Source: Chara braunii (Eukaryota; Streptophyta; Charophyceae; Charales; Characeae). From it: a DNA stretch of 31,368 bases. The DNA is taken from NCBI GenBank assembly GCA_003427395.1, contig BFEA01000220.1, forward strand, positions 1,798,031-1,829,398. Reading direction: 5' to 3'. Shown in pieces: positions 1 to 8,904 of this stretch. Below the pieces are notes generated by a model, which did no database searches, had not been told where the DNA came from, and saw only the letters and a list, made by a program, of their open reading frames with translations. The position numbers and the translations under genes are program-made. Numbering within the stretch: the first letter of the stretch is position 1; each line of letters opens with the position of its first letter.

Positions 1-95
1 CTCCGACGAAACAGTTTGTCACAGCCCCTCGTTTGTTGTCCTCTTCTCTCTCTCTGCGTACGGTTTACCGGGCAGTTCTGTTTGTGACGATATAT
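1..95 (+). repeat. Ribozyme-linked repeat, copy A (cut by window edge)
   Basis: Nearly identical to 2116-2210, with one clear substitution near base 58. It begins in what corresponds to the 3' half of stem II of the hammerhead-like core at 2099-2135, so CCGAC-GAAA-CAGTTTGTC is present but the CTGATGA half lies outside the window. It runs through the pyrimidine tract and GTTTACCGGGCAGTTCTG to a TGACGATATAT end. Bases 96-155 continue as AT-rich short palindromes that include another ATATCGTCA. The copy in its full form is probably the same family as 2099-2350. Confidence 0.85.
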
Positions 96-161
96 GTGAG
101 GATTGAGCCCTCCTTGCATATATATATTGTGACAATATATATATCGTCATAGGATCTGGCG

Positions 162-225
162 ACCGAATAGAACTGTGGAGACCGAATAGAACGCATGTGC
201 ATAAGGCCAGTGGGATGCGTCGCAT
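162..225 (+). repeat. CCGAATAGAACG-motif repeat, copy 1
   Basis: Two ACCGAATAGAAC motifs about 19 bp apart, followed by a GCATGTGCATAAGGC-like segment ending in GATGCGTC. The segment realigns with 749-812, so the two are copies of one short repeat. Related motifs sit at the ends of the foldbacks at 1666-1742 and 6161-6273. No coding capacity. Confidence 0.6.
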
Positions 226-748
226 CGTTTTTCCATGGCTATTGTCCAAGCGCATCTTTTTTTCTTTCTTGCCTTTATTAAAAAACAGGGAAAGAAAAGG
301 AAAAAAGGAGGGAAAAAAAAAAGAAAACAAAGAAGGAAAAAGAAAAGGAAAAGAAATGAAAAGAAAAGACAGGCTTCGAACCCTCGATCGAAACTCATCT
401 CACGGGTATTTTTTCCTTGTTTGCACCTATTACCCAAAAAAATAAAAAAAATAAAATAAAAATTGAAGACCGGTTGTTGTATTCGGTCGGTATAGTTTGA
501 ACTGTTTCTCCTTTTATTTTCTCTTTTTCTTTGAGTGTTGGCTTTTGTTTTTTTCCAACTCGTTTATCCTGAAGAGTGTGCCTTGCTTTGGGCTATCCTA
601 ACGGCCGGGTCCAGGTGCCGATTCAGATCGATGGATCAGGTCCAAGGCTAGGGCCAGGTTCGCTGACTCATATAATCTTGGCTGCTGCTGGTATTTTATC
701 TTCTTCTTGTAGAAGCATTGGAATAGATCAGGCAACTTACGACTGTCC
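226..748. other. Unassigned, A-rich then T-rich DNA
   Basis: Bases 285-460 are A/G-rich low complexity (AAAAGG-type). A GGTTCGAAGCC-like Pol III B-box resemblance is present on the minus strand near 373-385. Bases 500-560 are T-rich. Short open frames here are lysine-rich products of the low-complexity tract, and I see no gene. Confidence 0.5.
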
Positions 749-812
749 ACCGAATAGAACGCAGGTGACTGGCCACCGAATAGAAGGCAGGGGCAAAAGG
801 CAGTAGAATGCG
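749..812 (+). repeat. CCGAATAGAACG-motif repeat, copy 2
   Basis: Same order as copy 1: two CACCGAATAGAA motifs, then a GGCA-GGGGCAAAAGGC segment and GAATGCGTCC. Divergence from copy 1 is moderate, suggesting an older duplication or two independent insertions of one family. Confidence 0.6.
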
Positions 813-837
813 TCCGTCTGCAACCTAAGCCTCTCTC

Positions 838-910
838 CTCCTCTCACCCTCCTCTCTCCCTCCTCTCTCTCTCCTCCTCTCTCCCTCCCCTCTCTCTCTC
901 TCTCTCTGTC
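838..910. repeat. CT/CCTCT-rich low-complexity tract
   Basis: Imperfect repeats of TCTCTC and CCTCCTCTCTC on the plus strand. The arginine/glutamate-rich minus-strand reading through it is an artefact of composition. Confidence 0.9.
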
Positions 911-1079
911 TGCTCTCTTTTGTTACTTTCTGCTCTTCCTCCCTGTGGATGGGTGGCGAGTGAAGTCGGGAAAGGGAGGCGCATCCCTTACGTAACTTCT
1001 CACCTTGATGGATCAACCCATCACTGCTACACACTCGCACAGTCATGACTTCTTTTGTGGACTTGTGTATGACGAACAT

Positions 1080-1088
1080 AACACACAC

Positions 1089-1141
<53 letters not shown>
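1080..1141. repeat. (CA)n microsatellite
   Basis: About 30 CA units with one ACGC interruption near the left end. Confidence 0.98.
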
Positions 1142-1145
<4 letters not shown>

Positions 1146-1665
1146 GTTGTGGTGAAAGTTCAAACACAAACAGAGGCAGCCATGCACAGACACACATCCC
1201 GCTGAGATGGCGTGGGTCTGCCGTTCGCAGTTTGTAATAAGGCATGCTGTGAGGAAAGCAAGGCGTGCTCTTGAGGGGAGCATGGTAGGCGAAGAACATC
1301 GACGGACGTTTAGCTCCAAATGACGCTTAGGGGGGGACATGGGAAGAAATGCAAACAGGAAAAGAAGGAAAAATGAAAAAGGACTGTGGCACGGGAAAAA
1401 AACTTGGGATGCACGGCATGGCCGCATTTGAAGATCTGTTTTCGTGTAGCAGCAGATTTGGATGCACGACATGACCGCCGGCTGCCTGGACAGCCGCGAA
1501 CCTATCCTGCCGTTGTCGCCCGTCGAGGTTGGGGGGGGATGTATTTGGTCGGCGGGGCCGTCGGAATACAAGGCCGTTACGGTAAAAATAATGCTCATGC
1601 GTTCTTTTCGGGGAAGAGGTCGCCGTTCGCCGGGGTGAACCGTTTGACGAAGTGCTACCGTCTGT

Positions 1666-1742
1666 CCCCCGAATAGAACGGATGCGCAGTAGTTACATGG
1701 TTGATGCCTGCTGTTATTACTACTATGCGTTCTATTTGGGGG
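1666..1742. mobile_element. Short foldback element with CCGAATAGAACG ends
   Basis: The left end CCCCCGAATAGAACG (1666-1680) is matched in inverted orientation by CGTTCTATTTGGGGG (1728-1742), and GCAGTAGTTA / TTATTACTACTATGC extend the arms inward. The whole unit is about 77 bp with no coding room. It resembles a miniature non-autonomous hairpin element, although no target-site duplication is obvious. Confidence 0.55.
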
Positions 1743-2098
1743 TAAAGCATCTTGCCCCGATAGAGCGCGCATGAGCGTCGCTCATGTCACTGCACCTGAC
1801 CGGAAACCTGCTGTCGATGCATGCATGTGATGCCTGCCTGTACTCCGCGTTGTTTATACGGGTATGGAAACCGTAACAAGATCACCAATGGCTGGGAAAG
1901 TCTATTTAGCCCCACGGTCGCTGATTGACTCTCAGGTCAGGAACCTAGATCCTCTGACAGCCTCTGCCGTGACAGTCTCTAGAGAATCGCTGCAAACCCA
2001 CTCGGTCTGTAGTCACATATGCATGTGTACATATATCTGTATGTATAGACATTGTCACGTTTCTGTCTATATGTACCTCTATGTATGGGTTCAGCCTC

Positions 2099-2135
2099 CT
2101 GATGAGTCGGTGAAACTCCGACGAAACAGTTTGTC
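2099..2135 (+). ncRNA. Hammerhead ribozyme-like core
   Basis: The strand reads CTGATGA (2099-2105), then GTCGG (2106-2110), a 7-nt loop, CCGAC (2118-2122), GAAA (2123-2126), a 3-bp hairpin ACA/TGT (2126-2128 with 2132-2134, loop GTT) and a potential cleavage nucleotide C2135 after GT. This is the conserved core, stem II and a short stem III of a type I hammerhead with a GUC cleavage triplet. What is missing is a clear stem I: bases 2136 onward (ACAGCCCC) do not pair with those just before 2099 (CAGCCTC). The motif is therefore strong, but self-cleavage in this form is uncertain. It may need a dimeric transcript or may be decayed. Confidence 0.5.
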
Positions 2136-2350
2136 ACAGCCCCTCGTTTGTTGTCCTCTTCTCTCTCTCTGCCTACGGTTTACCGGGCAGTTCTGTTTGT
2201 GACGATATATATATATCGTCACAAACAGAACTGCCCGGTAAACCGTAGGCAGAGATATATACATATATATATCGTCACAAACAGAACTGCCCGGTAAACC
2301 GTAGGCAGAGAGAGAGAAGAGGACAACAAACGAGGGGCTGTGACAAACTA
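2130..2350. mobile_element. Foldback cluster of ribozyme-linked repeat (80-bp perfect arms)
   Basis: The plus-oriented unit (about 2129-2209) is followed by a truncated inverted copy (2215-2254) and then a full inverted copy (2271-2350). The outer arms match perfectly over about 80 bp from AGTTTGTCACAG to GTGACGAT, which implies recent duplication or gene conversion. The centre is an (AT)n palindrome. Related copies lie at 1-95 and 29255-29332. There is no open reading frame, so the element is non-autonomous. Confidence 0.85.
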
Positions 2351-2386
2351 TATTGCAAGCATGAACGGAGAAGGGAGATGGATTAT

Positions 2387-2510
2387 GGGCCTCGCTCCAC
2401 CATTCACCGAATGTGCAAAATGGGAATGAATCTTTCCACTAGAACATTGAAAGATGTACCGCTATAATGTTTTGTCGTTTGTGCATGTGTGGAGTGGTCG
2501 AGCGAGGCCC
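2387..2510. mobile_element. 124-bp MITE-like element, family M1
   Basis: Terminal inverted repeats of 16 bp match at 15 positions: GGGCCTCGCTCCACCA on the left (2387-2402) and its complement at 2495-2510. The interior carries the family signature CGAATGTGCAAAATG, then GAATGAATCTTTCC and TTTGTGCATGTGT. Related copies occur at 8749-8890, 9020-9105, 9130-9260 and 9300-9400. No target-site duplication can be fixed with confidence. Confidence 0.7.
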
Positions 2511-2640
2511 TACCCGTGACCATGTAGCAGTCGCCGCAATTGGCACAGGTTAGGCGCAACTGGAGATAGGGTCTGGGTGGGGTGTCCCTTTGTATTGGTT
2601 TTGTTTTCTCTTGCTTTTGGAAGGTAAAGTGCTTGCTTGT

Positions 2641-2672
<32 letters not shown>

Positions 2673-3107
2673 TTTTCGGGCCAGTGGTGGATCCTAATCA
2701 AGTATGATTGTCTTCNCTTTTGGAGTTCAACCCGCGCGGCTAGGACTGTCTTCGCTTCTTTGTGAACATAGGAGTTGGCCGTTGGGGACGAGGAAGAGAA
2801 TGACAGGGGGGCCGGTGGGGGTTGGGTTGGGGGGGGGGGGGGGGGGAAGAGAGAATGGCGCGAAGGGGGGGGAATTCAAGTGGATCTCTCCGGTGCTGCC
2901 CCTAGAGTGAGTACAAACTATGACACCGTATTTTGTCGAATACAGCGCGTGGGTTTCCTGTTAGGAGTGAATACAAAAGAGCTTTCTGGTCCGATACTTA
3001 CACTGGTGGGAGTCATACTACCCGCGGGGGCGTTCTATCTGGGTAATAAGGATGCTCTTGGGGGAGGGAAGTGGGAAGGGAGGGGGGGGGTTAGCTGATT
3101 GACCCTC
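2511..3107. other. Unassigned DNA with homopolymer runs
   Basis: Contains a T run (2642-2671), a G run (2829-2846) and further short G runs up to 3090. GCGTTCTATCTGGG near 3026 is a weak relative of the CCGAATAGAACG motif in inverse orientation. One base is ambiguous at 2716. No gene seen. Confidence 0.5.
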
Positions 3108-3139
3108 TCGTTGCGGAACTCGAACTATGGTAATCCTTC

Positions 3140-3215
3140 TCGAATCGAATCTAATCGTATCTAATCGTATCTAATCGAATCTAATCGTATCTAATCGAAT
3201 CTAATCGAATCTAAT
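3140..3215. repeat. 10-bp tandem repeat (TCTAATCGAA/TCTAATCGTA)n
   Basis: About 7-8 tandem units of TCTAATCG(A/T)A. The array is followed at 3232-3245 by GGTTCGAATCC, an exact Pol III B-box/tRNA T-loop motif. The expected D-loop/A-box region upstream is replaced by the tandem array, so no tRNA can be folded. Confidence 0.9.
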
Positions 3216-3824
3216 GTGGAGTAGACAACGGTTCGAATCCCGTGTCGGCAACACAGAGACAGAGTTAGTCAGTCCTCAAAGCATCTTCTGTCGTCGTCCG
3301 TGAGGACACCTCCTCCCTCCAGATTCCACCTCCTCCTTGAAGAGACCTCCTCCTCGTCCTTAGGGATAACTAATCCATTGAGAGTGCTGATGATGTGGGG
3401 GGGGAAACAGAAAAAAAGAGAACGTTGATGATATGATATGATATGTATGTTGTGCGCTCGTAGCTGTCGATGACAAGCAATGGCGACACCTACCGTCTTC
3501 ACGGGAATACAACGTACCCTCACGATGAATGTATAGGAGGTATCTTTCCGGTCCGATACAGTCAAGATGAGGGTACGCTTTGAAGGGCGCAAGCGTAGCG
3601 GTGCTGCTCCCCCACGAACAGAATACTATGCAGTGCAGTCTTTTGTTAAAAAAAAAAAAAAAAAAACACCTGAATCTGGTCATTGCAAATAATAATGCTT
3701 AATGACTTCGATTTAAAAAAAAAAGAAAAAAAAAGAGAGCTTGAAGCTGGGGTCCTCACAGTCTACCCGGAGTGAAACGATCACGGGGCAGTGTGTATTT
3801 CACAATGCTTCACTAGTTTTGCGA

Positions 3825-4180
3825 TTACGAATATTAATGCTAATATTGTTAGTATTATTTTTGTGGTATTGTTGTAAATTTTATGATCAATATTATTACT
3901 ATTACTGTATATTGCTGTATTATTTATTACATTATTTTATCTATATTATCATGTATATTATGTAATAGTCTGTCATGTATTATTATTATTGTTGTTATTG
4001 TTAATATAGTAATAAGTTATAAATTATTATTATGTTGTATTTTGTACTATATTATGATATATTAGTCTGCAGTATAGCATTATTATTATTATTGTTCTTG
4101 TTAATGTACTAATTTTATTGCAATTATAAATTGTTATTGTTATTATTATATTGTATTTGATCATTTATATTTTGCAGTGA
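3825..4180. repeat. ATT/TTG-rich low-complexity block
   Basis: Degenerate TAT, ATT and TTG triplets over about 350 bp with very few C on the plus strand, probably a decayed trinucleotide microsatellite. Short hydrophobic open frames across it reflect composition only. Confidence 0.8.
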
Positions 4181-4214
4181 TGGTTATCGATCTGTTCGGC
4201 CCAAGTAGTCCACA

Positions 4215-4272
4215 CGCGCATAAGAACGCTCATGCGAGCACTCAATGAATGCTCCCGCGTTCTATTCGAGCT
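4215..4272. repeat. CCGAATAGAACG-motif hairpin remnant
   Basis: GCATAAGAACGC (about 4218-4229) faces CGCGTTCTATTCGAG (4256-4270) in inverted orientation, with GCTCATGCGAGC/GAATGCTC in between. A decayed relative of the hairpins at 1666-1742 and 6161-6273. Confidence 0.4.
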
Positions 4273-4343
4273 GTTAGACGATGATGGCAGCGGTCGTAAT
4301 AGAGGGCACTATTCTAGGTAGCGGGAGTTGTTGAAAGATATCA

Positions 4344-4346
<3 letters not shown>

Positions 4347-4402
<56 letters not shown>
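4347..4402. repeat. (TC)n microsatellite
   Basis: About 28 uninterrupted TC units. Confidence 0.98.
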
Positions 4403-4404
<2 letters not shown>

Positions 4405-4679
4405 TCTCTGTTTTTCTTTCCGTTTGCTCGGCGGTGGTCGCGGCTATCGAAGCAGCCTGTTTGGAAATAGAGGCCTTGTCAGAAGGCGGGTGGTTAGACC
4501 GTGCCAGAGTGAGGATTCTTTTTTTTTGTTGGGGGGGGAGGTAGGGGGTTGTTGTTGTTGTTAAAGTGAGAGTGATGATGTTATCGTCTGTCAAACGGTT
4601 TTTGGCACGGTTATTATCTCAGCCACCTTTTTCTTCCTCCTCGTTTTTCTTTTGTGGAAATAGCCGCCCCTAAGATCGC

Positions 4680-4750
4680 TGTATGCGCAAGGATTTGAAC
4701 GTTGAGGTTTTAACGGTCCCATGCGTGTACCATTGAGCCGCATGGCAGGG
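4680..4750 (-). mobile_element. tRNA-like SINE head, family S2
   Basis: The minus strand reads GCGGCTCAATGGTA (A-box-like), then CATGGGACCGTTAAAACC, then GTTCAAATCC (B-box). The order and roughly 35-bp spacing are those of a Pol III internal promoter, but the D and anticodon stems do not fold, so this is a tRNA-derived sequence rather than a tRNA gene. It aligns with the minus-strand segment at 13895-13962 (GGTACAC-CATG, CCGTT, GTTTGAATCC), making a two-member family here. Confidence 0.5.
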
Positions 4751-4795
4751 AATGCCTCATCCACTTTTCTTTCGTTGTTGCCCCTTCCGCTTCTC

Positions 4796-4796
4796 T

Positions 4797-4827
<31 letters not shown>

Positions 4828-4829
4828 CC
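4796..4829. repeat. T-rich run
   Basis: Long T runs separated by CTC. Could be the tail of a minus-strand retroposed element, but no clear boundary is seen. Confidence 0.8.
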
Positions 4830-5220
4830 CTTTCTCTCATCGACTTTCATTTGGTCTTGTGAAGGACTTCGAATAGCGACGAGGACACCGTAGTTATCAC
4901 TTAACTTCTTTTTATTTTATTTGTAATGTTTGGAATCAGAATTGGTGGTCGCTGCACGGCTGACTGGATTCGCTGTTCAGCTTTTACGCTGGAGGGCGTG
5001 GCACATCCCCCCGACCTATATGGTGAAAGCATTCATGAAGATACGAAACGCATGACACATGGAACCGTAACACATCAAGAAGGAACATGAAGGTTTTATC
5101 AAAGAGAGTGCGACAAAGAAATTTGATTGCTCGTTAGCTTACACTGTGAAGCCCGACAGAGGGTGGACGAATTGATTGGAGAGGTAATTAGTACGGCAAG
5201 GCAAGCGCAAGGCAGCTCTT
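4830..5220. other. Unassigned DNA
   Basis: Ordinary mixed composition with no repeat, RNA or exon signal that I can support. Confidence 0.5.
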
Positions 5221-5221
5221 A

Positions 5222-5620
5222 GATGATGCCGAGGATGGAAAAAAGAATTAGCAGCATTAGCAGCAGCGGCAATCACGGTGGTGATAGAAGGGAGCGGGAA
5301 GGCGATTGCAGGGGGAGGAAGGTGGCGAGGAGTGGGAGGAGGAAGGGGGAAGGAGGGGGAGGAGGAAGGGCAGGAAGAGGAGGAGGACGAAGAGGAGGTA
5401 TAAACGTGAGTTAGGGAGCGCAATGATGATCGTAATAGAAGGGAGCGGGAGGGTGCTTGCAGTGCGAGGAGGACGATGGAGAGGAAGTGGATGGGGGAGG
5501 AGGTATAAACCGCGGGGGGGAGGAGGGAGGGTAAGAGAAAGGGAAGGAAGAAGGGAAAGTGTAAGAGACGGATGGAGAGGAGGACGAGGACGAGGAGGAG
5601 CAGGGCAAAAGGTCGCAGAG
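5222..5620. repeat. Purine-rich (GGA/GGAGGAA) low-complexity block with internal duplication
   Basis: Almost pure A/G on the plus strand. GTAATAGAAGGGAGCGGGAGGGTGC near 5431 is a second copy of the segment near 5282 (GTGATAGAAGGGAGCGGGAAGG), so the block grew partly by segment duplication. The glycine/arginine-rich and proline/serine-rich open frames on the two strands are compositional. Confidence 0.8.
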
Positions 5621-5799
5621 GTAGACAAAGGGGATAAGATGGAGCAAGATTGTGTGTTAGGAGCAGAAGAAGAAGAAAAAGAAAGTGCGATCAGTCAGAA
5701 AAGAAGCACAAGCAGCAGTTGGCGGATTGAAAGGAGGATTCTATCCTTTCCCTCTCGCCCAGGAAACGGGCAAGGAGGATGAGGAGGGGGAGTGAGATG

Positions 5800-6160
5800 G
5801 AGCAATCTATATGTGGGGGCAGAGGAAAAGGGTGGATGATTTGGAAAGGAAGCACTAGCAATTGACGGACAAAGGAGGGTTTCCCCCTTTTTGGTCCCCT
5901 TGCCCTCCTTCCTCCTCCCCTTTCGGCCCCCTCCTCTTCCCCAAAGATTCTAGGCTGTTGCTGACAGTAATGGCGACGTTTTCTGGCAACCGCTGCCAGC
6001 TCTCTGTGTTTCGAGCAGTCCCTGTCTTTTGTATGTTCTTTTCTTTGTTAATTTATGTAACGGCTCCATGTCTTATTGCATGCAGATGTTATTCAGGTCT
6101 CGAAAGAGAATGGAAATTTGTTGCTGCAAAATGTGTGCTGAATAGAAATGAAGCATTCAG
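5800..6160. other. Unassigned DNA
   Basis: A pyrimidine-rich stretch (5880-5945) is followed by mixed sequence. No gene or repeat supported. Confidence 0.4.
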
Positions 6161-6273
6161 ACTACTGTCTTCACCCGAATAGAACCGCCGGTCATTATAG
6201 CCGAATTTGGGGCAACTTTCAGAGCAGATGCAGCTATAATGACCGGGCGGTCTATTCGGGTGACGACGGTAGT
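6161..6273. mobile_element. 113-bp foldback element with CACCCGAATAGA arms
   Basis: The left arm (6161-6201) and right arm (6233-6273) are imperfect inverted copies over about 41 bp: ACTAC-GTC-TCACCCGAATAGA then CGGTCATTATAGC. The loop is about 31 bp. The arms carry the CCGAATAGAAC motif of the 162, 749, 1666 and 4256 elements. Such a hairpin transcript could feed small-RNA processing, which is inference only. Confidence 0.75.
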
Positions 6274-6686
6274 AAAGAGGGAAGAAAAGAGGGGAAGGTG
6301 TACAAATGCCCCGTGCAAAAAGCTAGCCCACCAGGAGAGGGCGTGCGGGTGTGCAGAGGCCCGGGGTGCATACTGGCTGGGTTAACTGTTTGTTCTTTCA
6401 AGGTGCTATTTCTGTCGTTCCTGCAAGACAGAATAAGAAAGATGGCAGCACATAGCATGCTGACAAGGAGTAGAGCGGCTGTCAGGAGAAGTGGAAGTGT
6501 ATTGGCCAAGGAGTAGAGTGACTGTGAGGAGAAGTGGAAGTGTATTGGCAGAGGGGTGGTTGAGAGCCCTGTAGTTGTGTTGGCAGAAGGGCAGTCGAAA
6601 GTGCGGTAGCACTGTTCATCCGAAGTCTTCGGAGTATCACATTTTTTATTGTAGACATTGCCCGGGAAAGGTAGAGGTGGTTTAGA

Positions 6687-6895
6687 GTTTAAACCACTAG
6701 TGCATGTCCCAGGTATTTCGTTCAGATGCAGCGGTTAGCCCACCGCCGGCAAAATTGCAGGCGAGGCCCCCTATCGGACGGAAAAAGGCGGGCATAGCCT
6801 GGCAAATCTTGTGCCGCTCTGGTTAGGCAGGAATGGGCACATGGCAGAAATCTGCATCAGCAAAAAGAGGTTGCAGAGGACTGGTGGTTTACACC
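6687..6895. mobile_element. MITE-like element, family M2 (TTTAAACCAC ends)
   Basis: GTTTAAACCACTAGT (6687-6701) and the complement of GTGTAAACCACCAGT (ending at 6895) are terminal inverted repeats with two mismatches. The 209-bp interior is not shared with the other M2-type copies and has no reading frame. The ends match the termini of the foldback at 10082-10379 and the copy at 12895-13032. Confidence 0.5.
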
Positions 6896-6898
6896 ACC

Positions 6899-7597
6899 AC
6901 TGCTGCTTGCCCGATTCCGCTAGTAGAGTTGGTTAACGCGGAGGAATGTACTGGCCTGCCATCGAAAGCTCGCCTCGATGTCAATGGCTGCAAACTTCAT
7001 ATTCAACGGCATACCTGGCTTCCTGGCAGGGAGATCTGCGTCATTCATCTATGCCAGTGAAGATGAAGGTCGAGGGAGGGAGGAGATTTCGCAAGCCCCT
7101 GTCTCCATTGTTTATTCTCTTCTTAGTTGTTCATAAATCTATTTTTATTGTACGGAGATGCATGGTCCCACAGCCCAAGGCAAAAGTGAAGGATGACAAT
7201 TCAAACTCGCCGTTATCCATAGACGGAGACGGTTTCACAGACCTGGAGGGATGGTGTTCGCTCGTCGAGGTTCTTCGTTTCTGACTACCGGTTAATGACC
7301 AGGCCGCCAGGAACAAAGAATCCGCACAAGTGAGACCTTGCACCTGATATGCAGTAAGGAAGTGTAAACCTCTTTGTCAAAAATCTGGCCGTTTTTAGCA
7401 CAAAAAAAAATCGAGTGGAAAACCGCGCCTAACTGTAGGTTGGGCAATTTGCAATGACTGCGCTCTACATGACTGGAGGCCTGTTGTGCCTTAGGTGACA
7501 AACAAAAGCAGGGTTGGGCAAACATGTACTTTCTTTGTAATTCTTTCTTTTTTCATCTTTTTGCATTCATGTAATATGCAGCACATGTTCTTCATGC
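6899..7597. other. Unassigned DNA
   Basis: Mixed composition; an open frame around 6946-7284 lacks any recognisable domain or clear splice signals. Nothing I would call a gene. Confidence 0.4.
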
Positions 7598-7621
7598 TCT
7601 CTCTCTCTCTCTCTCTCTCTC
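7598..7621. repeat. (TC)n microsatellite
   Basis: About 12 TC units. Confidence 0.95.
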
Positions 7622-7751
7622 TGGTTGTGGGTGCGGCTATGTAAGATCCACATACAGGCACACCAGCTCCACCCGCGTAGAGTTGGTGAAAGTTTGAGGA
7701 AACAGTCCGGCACTGACATACTTTTCCTGTGGAAATTTTTGTATAGCAAAC

Positions 7752-7756
<5 letters not shown>

Positions 7757-7799
<43 letters not shown>
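7757..7799. repeat. (CA)n microsatellite
   Basis: About 21 CA units. Confidence 0.97.
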
Positions 7800-7802
<3 letters not shown>

Positions 7803-8386
7803 ACCCGGTCAGCTATCATATTTCGTCAAGAGGTGAAGCCACCACAGGTCATCTAGTTGTTTTTTTGTTTTTAAAGTGGAAAAACTGGGCCTGGTGCAGT
7901 TTTGCAATGGCTCCATTCAATTCTCATCACCTGACTCTTGTCTGGAACAGGTGCTCCAGTCAGTTCCTGGAACCTCCTCTGATTCTCGGAAATATCCTGC
8001 TACTTTGTTGCGAGCAGATGTCAGCTCCTGGAACATCTGCATATTCTGTCGTCACTTGGGTCTGTGCACTGCAATATGGACCCAGAGGTCTGATGCCTAC
8101 TGACAAAGTGTATTCACATGATGGGTTTCCCCAGCCGTGAAAGGTCATAGAAGGCCGGTAAATGTGTCAGAGGGCCCTAGCATAATAGGAGTGCGTGCAA
8201 CTGATCAAAGGTATTGTGGGCAGCAGGGATCGCAGTCGTATGACTCCCAAGAGCTCATATCGACAGAGTTGTTTGGCACCGGCTGGTTTCCAACCAGGTT
8301 CTGAAATCCAGACTCCTAGCTCGCTCCATTTACTCTTTGGAGCCACATTTCCCAGGATCTGCAAGGCTTTGCTTGAAAAGAAACTT

Positions 8387-8580
8387 AGTGCCTAGTGGTT
8401 GAACTCAAACACCTCCCTTCCTGGTTATTCTTAGTGCTTTGAGGACACTCTTGTGTGGCCTTGGCTTAGGACCTGTGAACTCGATGCCACAAATAGAGGT
8501 CTTGCGGAAGCTGACTCACTTAATCATATCCGGTCGTCTCGTGCACCTGTCTGCACGCTGCAGGGTGAAAAGGTACACCG
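8387..8580 (+). repeat. Dispersed repeat R1, copy 1
   Basis: Begins at AGTGCCTAGTGGTT, includes CACCTCCCTTCCTGG and GGCTTAGGACCTGTGAACTC, and runs to about 8580. It is 85-95 % similar by eye to 12436-12528 and 12680-12850, about 4.1 kb away. No open frame is conserved between copies, so it is a non-coding dispersed repeat. Confidence 0.9.
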
Positions 8581-8589
8581 GAATACTGG

Positions 8590-8715
8590 TCTGGTCATAC
8601 TATGGATGGGGTGCCGACAGTATTATTTGGCGCACACGATACTATGTGGGTTGGGGGGTATTACGCGAGGGGGTTCATAGTATGTATACCTAGATGGCGT
8701 TATGTGGGGTGGCCC
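8590..8715 (+). repeat. Degenerate TATGTGGG-type repeat, copy 1
   Basis: Successive motifs such as CATACTATGGATGGG, GATACTATGTGGGTTGG, CATAGTATG and TTATGTGGGGTGG form a degenerate T/G-rich tandem region. A longer version lies at 13298-13525. In both places it follows an R1 copy, so the two may belong to one larger repeat. Confidence 0.6.
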
Positions 8716-8748
8716 ACATCAGCCCCCCCAAAAAAAAAAAGTCCCCAT

Positions 8749-8890
8749 GGGCGTTGCTCCACTACTGTCGACATGCACAAAAGACAAAAATCATGGCGGT
8801 GTATCTTTCCATGTTCGAGCGGAAGATTCACTCTCATTCTGCACATTTGGTTCATCATTTTGTACATCTGGAGAGTCGTGGAGGGAGGCC
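8749..8890 (-). mobile_element. MITE-like element, family M1, copy 2
   Basis: Ends GGGCGTTGCTCCACTA and GTCGTGGAGGGAGGCC are decayed versions of the M1 inverted repeats. The interior (ATGCACAAAAGACAAAAATC, GAAGATTCACTCTCATTCTG) is the M1 signature on the minus strand. Slightly longer than the 2387-2510 copy. Confidence 0.65.
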
Positions 8891-8904
8891 GCATGTGACG
8901 CAAC

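Noticed and set aside
825-1772. 315-codon minus-strand open frame
   Set aside because: Passes straight through the (CA)n and CT-rich tracts; valine/cysteine and arginine/glutamate runs are repeat translations and there is no domain.
2063-2129. Type III hammerhead using CTGTC (2063-2067) as cleavage strand
   Set aside because: Only 4 bp of stem III form and the intervening sequence does not make a stem I hairpin; the type I layout at 2099-2135 fits better.
3225-3250. tRNA gene ending in GGTTCGAATCC
   Set aside because: Only the T-arm motif is present; upstream is the 10-bp tandem array and no acceptor, D or anticodon stem can be formed.
5257-5782. Gly/Arg-rich and Pro/Ser-rich open frames on opposite strands
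   Set aside because: Produced by the purine-rich block; no codon or domain signal beyond composition.
7876-8103. Open frame with protein-like stretch (YPATLLRADVSSWNICIFC)
   Set aside because: A possible AACAG acceptor at about 7949 exists, but no donor-phase partner exon or domain was found; too weak to list as a gene.
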